DNA of 64,000 nucleotides from Urbifossiella sp046350095 (lineage in GTDB: Bacteria > Planctomycetota > Planctomycetia > Gemmatales > Gemmataceae), in the NCBI GenBank assembly GCA_046350095.1, contig JAXMBA010000002.1, positions 1,736,001-1,800,000 on the forward strand. Reading direction: 5' to 3'. The position numbers and the translations under genes were made by a program. Below are positions 43,352-51,885 of this stretch, piece by piece. Under the pieces are notes generated by a model. The model was not told the origin of the DNA, searched no databases, and saw only the letters and a program-made list of their open reading frames with translations. Each line of letters begins with the position of its first letter. The first letter of the stretch is position 1.

Positions 43352-44193
43352 ATGAGGTTCCGCAGCCGGCCGCGGTAGTCGTCGGCTTCGGGGCTGCGAG
43401 AGCCGATGGCACTGAAGATGCGCACCATCAGCTCCCGCACCGGGCCGCGACCGAGCGCCGCGTCGATCTCCGCGGCCGCGATCAGTTCGTCCATCGCCGG
43501 CACGTACTCGCCGCGGGCCGCCAGCACCGTCGCCAGCGGGACGCGGCTCGCCGCGTCGTCCGGCTTCACCCCCGCCCGCGCCGCGGCCAGGTCGGCGTCG
43601 GCGTGCGGCGGCTCACGCAAGGAAAGCACGGCCCGCAGCCGGTCCGCCTCGGCGAGTTCGTCGCCGCTATCGACCGGGGCCAGCAGGCTCGCCGCCTCGG
43701 CCTCACCGCCGGGCTTCGTGAGCAGCAGCCGGGCCAGGGCGACGCGGGCGGCCGGGTCGTCGGGGTTGGCTGCAAACCGCTCGCGGTAGGCGAACAGCGC
43801 CGCGGCCGGGTCGCGGGCCTCGGCCTCGCGCGGGTCTTCCGCCGGCGCCGCGGCCGGCAGCAGCTTTTCGACGAACTGCCGCACCTGGGCTTCGGGCAGG
43901 GCGCCCGTAAACTGATCGACCAGCTGGCCGTCCTTGATGGCGAACACGGCCGGGATGCCGTTGACGCCGAACGCCTGCGGCAGTTCTTGCTCCTCGTCGG
44001 TGTTCACCTTGGCGAGGACGAACGCCCCGGCCTTCTCGGCGGCGAGCCCCTCCAGGACGGGGCCGAGCGCCCGACACGGCCCGCACCACGGCGCCCAGAA
44101 GTCCACGACGACCGGCACCTCGCGGGACTTGTCCACCACCTCCTGCTGGAAGGTGTCGGCCGTCACCTCGACCACCCACGCGGACGCCGCCAT
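43345..44193 (-). CDS. thioredoxin-TPR protein, CnoX (YbbN)-like
   Basis: A 282-residue protein: the thioredoxin domain (about 5-110) has WCGPC (Cys37/Cys40) and the cis-Pro loop GIPAVFAIKDG; helical TPR-like repeats fill about 115-282 (PAARVALARLLLTKPGGEAEAASLL). This architecture matches CnoX/YbbN, a holdase that hands clients to GroEL and DnaK. Enterobacterial CnoX lacks the first Cys; here both are present, so it may also reduce disulfides. It lies 43 nt downstream of the sigma-propeller gene, same strand. Confidence 0.88.
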   Translation of the reverse strand: MAASAWVVEVTADTFQQEVVDKSREVPVVVDFWAPWCGPCRALGPVLEGLAAEKAGAFVLAKVNTDEEQELPQAFGVNGIPAVFAIKDGQLVDQFTGALPEAQVRQFVEKLLPAAAPAEDPREAEARDPAAALFAYRERFAANPDDPAARVALARLLLTKPGGEAEAASLLAPVDSGDELAEADRLRAVLSLREPPHADADLAAARAGVKPDDAASRVPLATVLAARGEYVPAMDELIAAAEIDAALGRGPVRELMVRIFSAIGSRSPEADDYRGRLRNLIY

Positions 44194-44236
44194 GACCCAC
44201 CTCCCGGTTGAAGGAGTGTTATAGCGGCCGGCCCGC

Positions 44237-46354
44237 TCACTCCGCGGCGAAGTCCCACAGCCCGAGCCGCGTCTGGGCTCCGTTCGGCTCCAGCACCGCG
44301 AGCACCGGCCGCGTCGGGTGGAACGCCATCGCCGTCACCCGGCCGGGCCACGAGCGGAGCAGCTTCCCGGTCGTCACGTCCCACACGCCGAGCCGCGGGT
44401 CCGTCGCAGTGAAGGACGTCTGCCGCGGCCCGCCGCCCTTCAGCGCCGTCTCCTTCTTCTCCACGTTCTCGTAGGGGAGGGCCATCAGCCGCCCGTCGCC
44501 GGTGAACACCGCCCCGGCCGCCTGGGCGTTGATCAACTCGGCCCCTTCCAGCACCGGCAGGGTCTTGCCGGTCGCGCCGTCGAGGACCGCGGGGCGGCCG
44601 AAGGCCCGGCTGACCAGCACCCGGCCGCCGTCGCGCGACAGGCCGAGCGGGGTCGGGTAGATGCGGTCGCCGCCGTCGGGTTGTTTGAGATCGACGTGGA
44701 CGGCCCATCCCGGTCCGTAGCCGACGTCGTGTGACACGACCTCCTTGGTCTGCTCGTCGATGGTCAGCAGCCGCTTCCCGTCGGCGCTCAGCTGCGCGGT
44801 TGCGAATCGGCCCTCGACGGTGGCGACGGTGTCGAGCAGCTTCCCCGTCTCGGCGCTCACCCGGCGGACGACGACCTTGCGGATCGGGTGCGCGTCGCGT
44901 GCGAAGAAGAGGGTGCGATACGTCTTGCCGTCGGGGGCGAAGGCGAACTCGTTGGACTGTTCGTTGTCGAGTGTGAACCGGCGCGGTGTGGGGACGAGCG
45001 ACAGCAGCCGGCCGAGCGGGGTGGTGACGCTTCCTTCGGCGCCGTCCGTGCCCGGCGGGCCGCCGAGGCCCAAACCCCGGCCGGCCGTGCCGAACACGTA
45101 GAACGCGGCCTGGTGCCGGCCGCTCACCAGCCCGTGCTCGCGGCGGGTCATCAGGAATTCGTTCCCGTCCGGCGTAAAGCCGACGAACCGCTCCGGGTCG
45201 TGCCCCTTCGTGGCGCCGTACACCTGCGCTCCCTGCGGCAACGCGAAGTTGACCACCATGAGCGCCTCCCCCGAACCGTCGCCGCCGGGCGCCGTCGCCA
45301 CGCCGGGGCCGGGCTCCGGCGGGAAGGTGACGACGAAACGGTCGCCGGTCGGGCTCCACACGACGCGGCGGCCCAGGCGGATTGGCAGGTCGAGCGCCTC
45401 CTGCAATCGCGGGGCGCCGACTGCGACGCCCTTCGACTTCGGGCCCTCCGCGTCGGCCGGCGGTTGCAGCGGCTCCTCGACCGCGGCCGCCACGGGCGGC
45501 GCCGGATTCGGGACGGCCGCGGGGTTCGGCCCCGAGCCGGCGACCACGACTCCGGCGACGAGCGAGAGTGCCAGCACGCCGCCGAGCAAGACGGTTCTCA
45601 CGGGAAAGCCTCCGGCCGCGAGGCGGAGTACCGACGCCGGCACGGCCGCCCCGGCCGCCCACGCCGCTACCACGCCACAGGTGTGTTGAACCAACGCTTC
45701 GGGGACCGCCGCCCTTCCCTCTGCCACCGCCGCCGGCACCCCCACCGCCGACAGCGCCACGCCGCGGCGCGTCAGCCGCTCGGCCAGCTTCTTCCGCCCG
45801 TTCGCCAGCCGGCTAGAAAGTGTTCCCTCGGGAACGCCGAGCGCCTTCGCCGCCTCCGCCCGGCTGGCACCCTGAAGGTCGCACAGCACGATCGGCTCGC
45901 GGTAGTGCGCCGGCAGCGCGGCGAGCTCCTCGTGCAGTGCCGGGCCGATGTCGGCGGGCGGCGCGGCGTCCGGGGCGGCGGGGTCCGGCGGGTCCACGGC
46001 CTGCACCTCCCGCACGCGCCGCCGGGCCGCGGCGCGTCTCGCCCGGCTCGCCACCTTCGCGGCGACGCCGTACAGCCAGTTGCCGAGCCGACCGGGGTCA
46101 CGCAGCCCGCCGGCCTTCCGGGCGAGCACCAGGAACACGGCCTGGAAGGCGTCCTCGGCGTCCTGGGGGTGGCCGCACACGCGGCGGCACACGGCCAGCA
46201 CGAGCGGCCCGTGCCGGCGGACGAGGGCGGCGAACGCGGCCGCGTCGCGGTCGGCGGCGAACCGGGCCAGGAGTGGCCCGTCGTCGGGGTCGGGCGGGGC
46301 CAGCCGCCGCAGCAGATGGCCCGGTCGGGTCGCGGACATCGGCCCCTCCACCAC
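44237..46354 (-). CDS. ECF sigma factor fused to a transmembrane beta-propeller domain
   Basis: A 705-residue fusion. Residues about 27-105 are sigma region 2 (EDAFQAVFLVLARKAG, WLYGVAAKVASRARR) and 137-192 sigma region 4 (AHYREPIVLCDLQG, AEAAKALGVPEGTLSSRLANGRKKL). One membrane helix at 252-273 follows, then about 400 residues of WD40/propeller-like sequence with blades such as LSADGKRLLTIDE and GLSRDGGRVLVSRAFG. The start could also be MSATRP at 46339. The arrangement would place a sensor outside the membrane on the same chain as the sigma factor, replacing a separate anti-sigma factor; related fusions are known in planctomycetes. Release by proteolysis is an inference. Confidence 0.88.
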   Translation of the reverse strand: MVEGPMSATRPGHLLRRLAPPDPDDGPLLARFAADRDAAAFAALVRRHGPLVLAVCRRVCGHPQDAEDAFQAVFLVLARKAGGLRDPGRLGNWLYGVAAKVASRARRAAARRRVREVQAVDPPDPAAPDAAPPADIGPALHEELAALPAHYREPIVLCDLQGASRAEAAKALGVPEGTLSSRLANGRKKLAERLTRRGVALSAVGVPAAVAEGRAAVPEALVQHTCGVVAAWAAGAAVPASVLRLAAGGFPVRTVLLGGVLALSLVAGVVVAGSGPNPAAVPNPAPPVAAAVEEPLQPPADAEGPKSKGVAVGAPRLQEALDLPIRLGRRVVWSPTGDRFVVTFPPEPGPGVATAPGGDGSGEALMVVNFALPQGAQVYGATKGHDPERFVGFTPDGNEFLMTRREHGLVSGRHQAAFYVFGTAGRGLGLGGPPGTDGAEGSVTTPLGRLLSLVPTPRRFTLDNEQSNEFAFAPDGKTYRTLFFARDAHPIRKVVVRRVSAETGKLLDTVATVEGRFATAQLSADGKRLLTIDEQTKEVVSHDVGYGPGWAVHVDLKQPDGGDRIYPTPLGLSRDGGRVLVSRAFGRPAVLDGATGKTLPVLEGAELINAQAAGAVFTGDGRLMALPYENVEKKETALKGGGPRQTSFTATDPRLGVWDVTTGKLLRSWPGRVTAMAFHPTRPVLAVLEPNGAQTRLGLWDFAAE

Positions 46355-46495
46355 GTACTCCCCGGCCGGCCTCGGGCGCGTCGCGCCTCAGTCTACCAAC
46401 CTGTCGGCGAAGCCAACCCGTTGCGGCGGTCGAACTTTGTTGGTTTAATCACGTCTAGCCCCGCCTCGCACCCTCCCCCGCCCCGGAGTCCCGTC

Positions 46496-47968
46496 ATGAG
46501 CGTGTTCGACCGTCGTGAGTTCCTCGACCGCGCCGCGATCCTGTCCGCCGCCGCGGCCGCGCTCGGCGGCACCGCCGCCGCGCAGGACGCGCCCCGCTCG
46601 GCTGCCGCCGCCACCGCTCGCGGGGCCAACGACAAGCTGCGCGTCGCCGTCGTCGGCGTCCGCGGCCGCGGCATGAGCCACGTCGGCGGGTTCCTCGGCA
46701 AGAACAACTGCGAGATCACCACCGTCTGCGACTGCGACGAGGCCGTCATCGGCAACGCCATGCGGTCGATCGAGAAGGTCCAGGGCCGCGCCCCGACCTA
46801 CCAGAAAGACATCCGCCGCGTCGTCGAGGACCGCAACATCGACGTGGTGAGTATCGCCACGCCGAACCACTGGCACGCGCTAATGGCGATCTGGGCCATG
46901 CAGAACGGCAAGGACGTGTACTGCGAGAAGCCGGCGACGCACAACGTGAAGGAAGGCGCGCTGATGACCGCGGCGGCGCGGAAGTACGGCCGCATCTGCC
47001 AGGTCGGCACGCAGAGCCGCAGCAACCCCGGGATGCGGCAGTCGATCGAGGCCGTGCAGACGAAGATCGGCACCGTCGATCTGGCCATCGGCCTCTGCTA
47101 CAAGAACCGCCCGAGCATCGGGAAGGTGGACGGCCCGCAGGCGCCGCCGGCGACGATGGACTACGACCTGTGGTGCGGCCCCGCCCCGGCCGACGCCCCG
47201 CGGCGGAAGACCGGCAACGGCACCGTCCACTACGACTGGCACTGGGTGTGGAACTACGGCAACGGCGACCTCGGCAACCAGGGCGTCCACGAGATGGACA
47301 AGGCCCGCTGGGGGCTCCGCAAGGGGATGCCGAACAGCGTGTGCAGCGTCGGCGGCCGGTTCGGCTACGTCGACGACGGCCAGACGGCGAACACCCAGGT
47401 GTGCCTGTTCGACTACGGCGAGTCGAAGATGGTGTTCGAGGTGCGCGGGCTGAAGAGCCCGAACTTCAAGGGCGCGGGGGTCGGCAACATCTGGGTCGGC
47501 AGCGAGGGCATGGTGGTGTGCCCGAACTACGCCGGCGGCATCCAGTACGACAAGGACGGCCGCGAGGTGGCCCGCTTCAACGGCGGCGGCGACCAGATGC
47601 ACTTCGACAACTTCGTGAAGGCCGTGCGCAGCCGGCGGGTGGCCGACCTGAACTGCGACATCGCCGAGGGGCACATCTCGGCGGCGCTGTGCCACCTGGC
47701 GAACATCAGCTACCGGCTCGGCGCCGAGGGGCCGATCGGCGACGTGGCCGGCTTCGCCGGCGTGGCGGGCGCGACCGACGCCCTGACGCGGATGCGCGAG
47801 CACCTGCGCGAGCACAAGGTGGACCCGATGACGGTCGCGGGCCGGGCCGGCCCGAAGCTGACGTTCGACCCCGCGACGGAGCGGTTCACCGGCGCCCGCG
47901 CGGCCGAGGCGAACGCGATGCTGTTCCGCGAGTACCGCCGCGGGTTCGAGGTCCGCGAGTCGGTGTAA
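46496..47968 (+). CDS. Tat-exported Gfo/Idh/MocA-family oxidoreductase
   Basis: A 490-residue protein. The N terminus has a twin-arginine signal (DRREFLDRAAILSAAAAALGG), so the folded, cofactor-loaded enzyme is exported. The Rossmann domain starts KLRVAVVGVRGRGMSH; the family motif CEKPATHN supplies the catalytic Lys, with downstream VHYDWHWVWNYGNGDLGNQGVHEMD giving the active-site His. It probably oxidises or isomerises sugars with bound NAD(P) in the periplasm. Planctomycetes hold many such enzymes. It is divergent from the sigma-propeller gene and followed by a toxin-antitoxin pair. Confidence 0.92.
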   Translation: MSVFDRREFLDRAAILSAAAAALGGTAAAQDAPRSAAAATARGANDKLRVAVVGVRGRGMSHVGGFLGKNNCEITTVCDCDEAVIGNAMRSIEKVQGRAPTYQKDIRRVVEDRNIDVVSIATPNHWHALMAIWAMQNGKDVYCEKPATHNVKEGALMTAAARKYGRICQVGTQSRSNPGMRQSIEAVQTKIGTVDLAIGLCYKNRPSIGKVDGPQAPPATMDYDLWCGPAPADAPRRKTGNGTVHYDWHWVWNYGNGDLGNQGVHEMDKARWGLRKGMPNSVCSVGGRFGYVDDGQTANTQVCLFDYGESKMVFEVRGLKSPNFKGAGVGNIWVGSEGMVVCPNYAGGIQYDKDGREVARFNGGGDQMHFDNFVKAVRSRRVADLNCDIAEGHISAALCHLANISYRLGAEGPIGDVAGFAGVAGATDALTRMREHLREHKVDPMTVAGRAGPKLTFDPATERFTGARAAEANAMLFREYRRGFEVRESV

Positions 47969-48044
47969 TCGTGCCGCCGCTGGTGGAGTAGCGGGGCGCG
48001 CTTCGCTACGCCGCCAGCGGCGATATGGAACCTCGGAGTTTTTC

Positions 48045-48272
48045 ATGCCGACGCTCGAACAACTCGGAATCGCTGACCTCTCCGTGGCCGACCGGCTCGC
48101 GTTGGTGCAGGAGATTCTCGATAGCGTGGCGGCCGACCAGCCGCGGCCACCGCTGTCGGAGGCGAAGCGCGCGGGGTTAGCCCGCAGGCTGGCCGACGCC
48201 GACGCGAACCCCGACGATGTCGTGCCCTGGGAACAGGTGGAGGCCGCAGCCCGCGCGCGGTTCGGGTCGTGA
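48045..48272 (+). CDS. addiction-module antitoxin
   Basis: A 75-residue protein of the putative addiction-module component family (unstab_antitox/PF09720-type): MPTLEQLGIADLSVADRLALVQEILDS.. with a C-terminal WEQVEAAARARF. It should bind and neutralise the toxin encoded next, whose GTG start overlaps its stop (GTGA at 48269-48272), the usual coupling of type II pairs. Such antitoxins often repress their own promoter, though no DNA-binding fold is obvious here. Confidence 0.85.
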   Translation: MPTLEQLGIADLSVADRLALVQEILDSVAADQPRPPLSEAKRAGLARRLADADANPDDVVPWEQVEAAARARFGS

Positions 48273-48595
48273 GCCTGCCCGTCGTCCTCCGCCGCGCCGC
48301 GCAGGCCGAGTTCGACGAGGCTTCCGACTGGTACGAGCATCGGCAACCCGGCCGCGGCGGCAAGTTCACAACCGCCGTCGGGTCGACTTTCGCCACCATC
48401 GCCGCCGCCCCCGAAGCGTTCACCGAGGTGTACACTGACGTGCGCGAAGCACCGGTCGCGCGATACCCGTTCGCGGTGTACTACCGGGTTAATGCCGCAC
48501 AGATCACCGTCGTCGCCGTGTTCCACACGTCGCGCGACCTGGGCGTGTGGCAAGCCCGCGTTGGACAACCCAACCGATTCGATTCAGCACCATGA
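48269..48595 (+). CDS. RelE/ParE-family toxin
   Basis: A 108-residue protein with the ParE/RelE fold signature: RRAAQAEFDEASDWYEHRQPG near the N terminus, FPxxFxEV-like region EAFTEVYTDVREAPVARYPFAVYYRV and AVFHTSRDLGVW near the C terminus. The family either cleaves mRNA on ribosomes (RelE) or inhibits gyrase (ParE); the conserved residues here do not decide which. Its stop is overlapped by the ATG of the Tat-exported cyclase-like gene (48592-48595), an unusual third partner. Confidence 0.85.
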   Translation: MSLPVVLRRAAQAEFDEASDWYEHRQPGRGGKFTTAVGSTFATIAAAPEAFTEVYTDVREAPVARYPFAVYYRVNAAQITVVAVFHTSRDLGVWQARVGQPNRFDSAP

Positions 48596-49728
48596 CCCCG
48601 CGCCTCCCGCTCACCCGCCGGTCCGCCCTCCGCCTCGCGGCCGCCGGCGGCGCCGCGGGGTTCCTCGGCTGGGCCGGCCATGACGCCCCCGCCCAGGTCG
48701 ACCCGCGCGCCCCGGACGCCGCCGGCAACGACTTCGTCACCCCCGAGGCGCAGGCCGCCATCGACCGCGGGCTCGGCTTCCTTGCGGGGGCTCAGCTCGA
48801 CGACGGCTCCCTCGCGTCCGACCGCGTCGGCGGCGGCCGGGCCAGCGGCATCACCGCCCTCGCCGGCCTCGCCCTCATGGCCGGCGGGCACCAGCCCGGC
48901 CGCGGCCGCTACGCCCGCACCGTGTCCCGGATCGTGGATTATCTCCTCAGCTGCGCCGGCGGCGCCACCCCCGGGTTCGTCGTGTCGCAGGACGCCCAGC
49001 GCGGCTTCCGCGGCGGCCAGAACCAGGAGGCCATGTACTCGCACGGGTTCGCCTGCCTGTTCCTCAGCGAGGTGTCCGGGATGCTGCCCGACCCCGCCCG
49101 GCAGCGGCAGGTGAAGGCGGCGCTCGAGCAGGCCGTGGCGTTCACCGTGCGGGCGCAGAACAAGGAGGGCGGGTGGCGGTACGAGCCGCAGCCGCAGCAG
49201 GCCGACGTGTCCGTCACCGTGGCCCAGATGATGGCCCTGCGGGCGGCCCGCAACGCCGGCCTGTTCGTGCGCAAGAGCGTGGTGGACGCCGGCGTCGAGT
49301 TCCTGAAGGGGTGCCAGCAGCCGGACGGCGGGTTCGGCTACACCCGCAGCCAGATGCCGTACTCGATGTTCGCCCGCAGCGCCGCCAGCCTCGTGGGGTT
49401 GTTCAGCGCGGGGCAGTACTCCGGCCCGCCGATCGAGCGCGGGCTGCGGTACGTCATGCAGTTCCTGCCGAGCCGGCGGTTTTCGTTCCGCGAGATCCCC
49501 GCCCACCACTACTACTACGGCCACTACTACGCTGCGCTGGCGATGTGGACGGCCGGCGGCGAGCACTGGGCGCAGTGGTTCCCCGCGGCGCGGGAGGAAC
49601 TGCTCGGCCGCGTCCGCGGCGCCGGCGGGGTGTGGGCGGACGACCACTACGGCCCCGCCTACGCCACGGCCATGAGCCTGATCGTGCTGCAGCTGCCGAA
49701 CAACTACCTGCCCATCTTGCAGAAGTAG
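48592..49728 (+). CDS. Tat-exported prenyltransferase/squalene-cyclase-repeat protein
   Basis: A 378-residue protein whose ATG overlaps the toxin stop (ATGA). It has a Tat-like signal (LTRRSALRLAAAGG) followed by alpha/alpha-barrel QW-type repeats: QLDDGSLASDRVGGGR, NKEGGWRYEPQPQQADVSV, CQQPDGGFGYTRSQM and YYYGHYYAALAMW. The repeats resemble squalene-hopene cyclase and prenyltransferase beta domains, but no DxDD cyclase motif is seen, so it may bind rather than cyclise. Such exported proteins are common and uncharacterised in planctomycetes. An ATG further upstream (48547) lies within the toxin gene and is less likely. Confidence 0.85.
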   Translation: MTPRLPLTRRSALRLAAAGGAAGFLGWAGHDAPAQVDPRAPDAAGNDFVTPEAQAAIDRGLGFLAGAQLDDGSLASDRVGGGRASGITALAGLALMAGGHQPGRGRYARTVSRIVDYLLSCAGGATPGFVVSQDAQRGFRGGQNQEAMYSHGFACLFLSEVSGMLPDPARQRQVKAALEQAVAFTVRAQNKEGGWRYEPQPQQADVSVTVAQMMALRAARNAGLFVRKSVVDAGVEFLKGCQQPDGGFGYTRSQMPYSMFARSAASLVGLFSAGQYSGPPIERGLRYVMQFLPSRRFSFREIPAHHYYYGHYYAALAMWTAGGEHWAQWFPAAREELLGRVRGAGGVWADDHYGPAYATAMSLIVLQLPNNYLPILQK

Positions 49729-49818
49729 AATGGGGGCACCGGGGCCGGCGGAAGTCGATCCCGCACCCCGCCCGTCCTGGCACCGTCACCCCGCTCTTCC
49801 CGAGTCGAACGGTCCCGC

Positions 49819-50991
49819 ATGCACCCACTCATCCTGTCCGCCGCGCGCACCCCGGTCGGGAAGTTTCTCGGCGGCCTCGCCGAGTTCCCCGCCCCGAAGC
49901 TCGGCGCGCTCGCCGTCGCGGAAGCCGTTCGCCGCGCAAACGTCGCTCCGCAAACGGTCGAAGAGGTGATCCTCGGCACCGTCGTGCAGGCGGGCCAGGG
50001 GCAGGCGCCGGCGCGGCAGGCGGCGCTCGGCGCGGGGCTGCCCGACACCGTGCCGGCCGTCACCGTCAACAAGGTGTGTGGGTCCGGGCTGAAGGCCGTG
50101 ATGCTCGCCGCGCAGGCGATCAAGGCCGGCGACGCGAACGTGATCGTCGCCGGCGGGATGGAGAGTATGAGCCGCGCGCCGTACCTCCTGCCGGGCGCCC
50201 GCACCGGCTTCAAGTACGGCGACCAGCCGGCCGTCGATTCGCTCGTGCGCGACGGCCTGTGGTGCCCGTTCGAGAACCGCGCCATGGGCGACTCGGCCGA
50301 GTACACCGCCGCGACGTGTGGGGTGACCCGCGCCGACCAGGACCGCTTCGCGGCACAGAGCCACCGCCGCGCCGCGGCCGCGTGGGAGCGCGGCGACTTT
50401 GCCGCCGAGGTGTTCCCGGTCACGGTGCCGGGCCGCACGCCGGTCGTGGTGTCGAAGGACGAGGGGGTCCGCGCCGACACCACCGCCGAGGGGCTGGCGA
50501 GGCTGAAGCCGGCATTCCAGAAGGACGGCACCGTGACAGCGGGGAACGCGTCTCAGCTGTCCGACGGGGCCGCGGCGCTGGTGGTGGCGTCACCCGCGGC
50601 GGCCGAGCGGGTCGGCACGGCGCCGCTGGCGCGAATCATCGCCTACGCCACGAGCGGCGTGGCGCCGAAGGACATCTTCATCGCGCCGGTGTCGGCCGTG
50701 CGGCTCGTGCTGGACAAGGCGGGGCTGACGCTCGGCGACATCGACCTGTTCGAGCTGAACGAGGCGTTCGCGGCGCAGATGCTGGCGTGCGGCGGGCACC
50801 TAGGCCTGGACGAGTCGAAGGTGAACGTGAACGGCGGGGCGATCGCGCTGGGGCACCCGATCGGCGCCAGCGGGGCGCGGGTACTGACGACGCTGGTGTA
50901 CGCCCTGCGCGCCCGCGGCGGCCGGTACGGGCTGGCGAGCCTGTGCCTGGGCGGCGGCAACGCCGTGGCGATGGTCCTGGAGCGGGTGTAG
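49819..50991 (+). CDS. acetyl-CoA C-acetyltransferase (thiolase)
   Basis: A 390-residue thiolase: nucleophile Cys87 in NKVCGSGLKAV, GHPIGASG with His346, and the second Cys376 in CLGGGNAVA, all at the expected spacing (about 89/348/378 in well-known thiolases). It condenses two acetyl-CoA or cleaves acetoacetyl-CoA in the cytoplasm. With no phaB or fatty-acid oxidation genes beside it, direction and pathway (ketone/PHB precursor or beta-oxidation) stay open. A Uma2 gene follows with a 1-nt gap. Confidence 0.95.
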   Translation: MHPLILSAARTPVGKFLGGLAEFPAPKLGALAVAEAVRRANVAPQTVEEVILGTVVQAGQGQAPARQAALGAGLPDTVPAVTVNKVCGSGLKAVMLAAQAIKAGDANVIVAGGMESMSRAPYLLPGARTGFKYGDQPAVDSLVRDGLWCPFENRAMGDSAEYTAATCGVTRADQDRFAAQSHRRAAAAWERGDFAAEVFPVTVPGRTPVVVSKDEGVRADTTAEGLARLKPAFQKDGTVTAGNASQLSDGAAALVVASPAAAERVGTAPLARIIAYATSGVAPKDIFIAPVSAVRLVLDKAGLTLGDIDLFELNEAFAAQMLACGGHLGLDESKVNVNGGAIALGHPIGASGARVLTTLVYALRARGGRYGLASLCLGGGNAVAMVLERV

Positions 50992-50992
50992 C

Positions 50993-51727
50993 ATGGCACG
51001 GCAGAAGCCCACGGGAGGAGCCATGATCCGGCCGCCGCGCGCCCAGCCGCGCAACGACTATCCCACCTCGGACGGCAAGCCCATGGCCGAAACCGACCTA
51101 CACCGCGACCTGATGGCGGAGGTGATTCAGACGTTGAAGTGGTGGTTCCGCGACCGCCCCGACGTGTACGTGTCCGGCAACCTGCTGGTCTACTACGAGA
51201 AGGGGAACAAGCGCGTCCACGTCGCGCCGGACGCTTTCGTCGTCCCTGGCATCGGCAACCACCTCCGCGAGAACTACCTGCTCTGGCAGGAGGGCCGCGG
51301 TCTCGACTTCGTGGTCGAACTCACCTCGAAGACGACGATGATGGAGGACATCGAGACGAAGTACAACCTGTACGTCGAGAAGTTGGCGGTGAAAGAGTAC
51401 GTGCTGTTCGACCCGCGCGAGGAGTACCTGACGCCGTCGTTCCAGATGTACCGCCGGTTCGGCGCCGGCTTCCGCCACGTGAAACCGACGGCCGGCCGGT
51501 TCACGAGCCGGGTGCTCGGACTGGAGTTGGAACGCCACGGGACCAGCCTGCGCTTCCGCGACCCGGCGACGGGCGGGTTGCTGCCGACGCCGACCGAACG
51601 GGCGGACGCGGAATCGCACCGGGCAAGCGCGGAGGCAGAACGGGCCGCCACGGCGGAAGCAGAGGTCGCACGGCTGAAGCGCGAACTGTCCCGGCTCAGG
51701 GGCGAGCGGAACGGCGGTGGGGGGTAG
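50993..51727 (+). CDS. Uma2-family putative endonuclease
   Basis: A 244-residue Uma2 (DUF820) protein: after a basic N-terminal tail, ETDLHRDLMAEVIQTLK, then the PD-(D/E)xK-like core with VAPDAFVV (Asp), and FVVELTSKTT (Glu-x-x-x-Lys arrangement), followed by EYVLFDPRE. The C-terminal 45 residues form a charged coiled coil (AEAERAATAEAEVARLKREL). Uma2 genes are amplified in planctomycetes and cyanobacteria; their DNA target is unknown. An internal ATG at 51023 is an alternative start. Confidence 0.85.
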   Translation: MARQKPTGGAMIRPPRAQPRNDYPTSDGKPMAETDLHRDLMAEVIQTLKWWFRDRPDVYVSGNLLVYYEKGNKRVHVAPDAFVVPGIGNHLRENYLLWQEGRGLDFVVELTSKTTMMEDIETKYNLYVEKLAVKEYVLFDPREEYLTPSFQMYRRFGAGFRHVKPTAGRFTSRVLGLELERHGTSLRFRDPATGGLLPTPTERADAESHRASAEAERAATAEAEVARLKRELSRLRGERNGGGG

Positions 51728-51737
51728 AAACGAGAAT

Positions 51738-51755
51738 GCCGGCCGATCGGCCGGC
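51738..51755 (-). terminator. palindrome downstream of tRNA-Gly
   Basis: A perfect 18-nt palindrome GCCGGCCGATCGGCCGGC lies 4 nt past the tRNA 3' end and 11 nt past the Uma2 stop. On the minus strand T-rich sequence follows (CATTCTCGTTTCT), consistent with termination of the tRNA transcript. Confidence 0.5.
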
Positions 51756-51758
51756 GAG

Positions 51759-51829
51759 AGCGGGATAGGGGAGTCGAACCCCTCTCACAGCCTTGGGAAG
51801 GCTGGGCACAACCGATATACCAATCCCGC
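51759..51829 (-). tRNA. tRNA-Gly (anticodon CCC)
   Basis: The 71-nt minus-strand sequence folds as a cloverleaf. The acceptor is GCGGGAT with ATCCCGC and discriminator U. The D arm is GTAT/GTGC. The anticodon stem CAGCC/GGCTG closes loop TTCCCAA with anticodon CCC, and the T arm is AGGGG-TTCGACT-CCCCT. It reads GGG glycine codons. CCA is not encoded. It stands alone between a Uma2 gene and an acyltransferase gene. Confidence 0.95.
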
Positions 51830-51885
51830 AACACTCCCGATTCTAACAACCCGCCGCGGCCCGGCAAGGCGCTTTTGTCGCACCG

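Noticed and set aside
44888..46495. Long N-terminal extension of the Gfo/Idh oxidoreductase
   Set aside because: It runs antisense to the sigma-propeller gene and precedes a clear Tat signal at 46496.
51738..51755. Perfect palindrome as a restriction or operator site
   Set aside because: Its position right behind the tRNA 3' end fits a terminator better; it is GC-only and could also be chance at this base composition.
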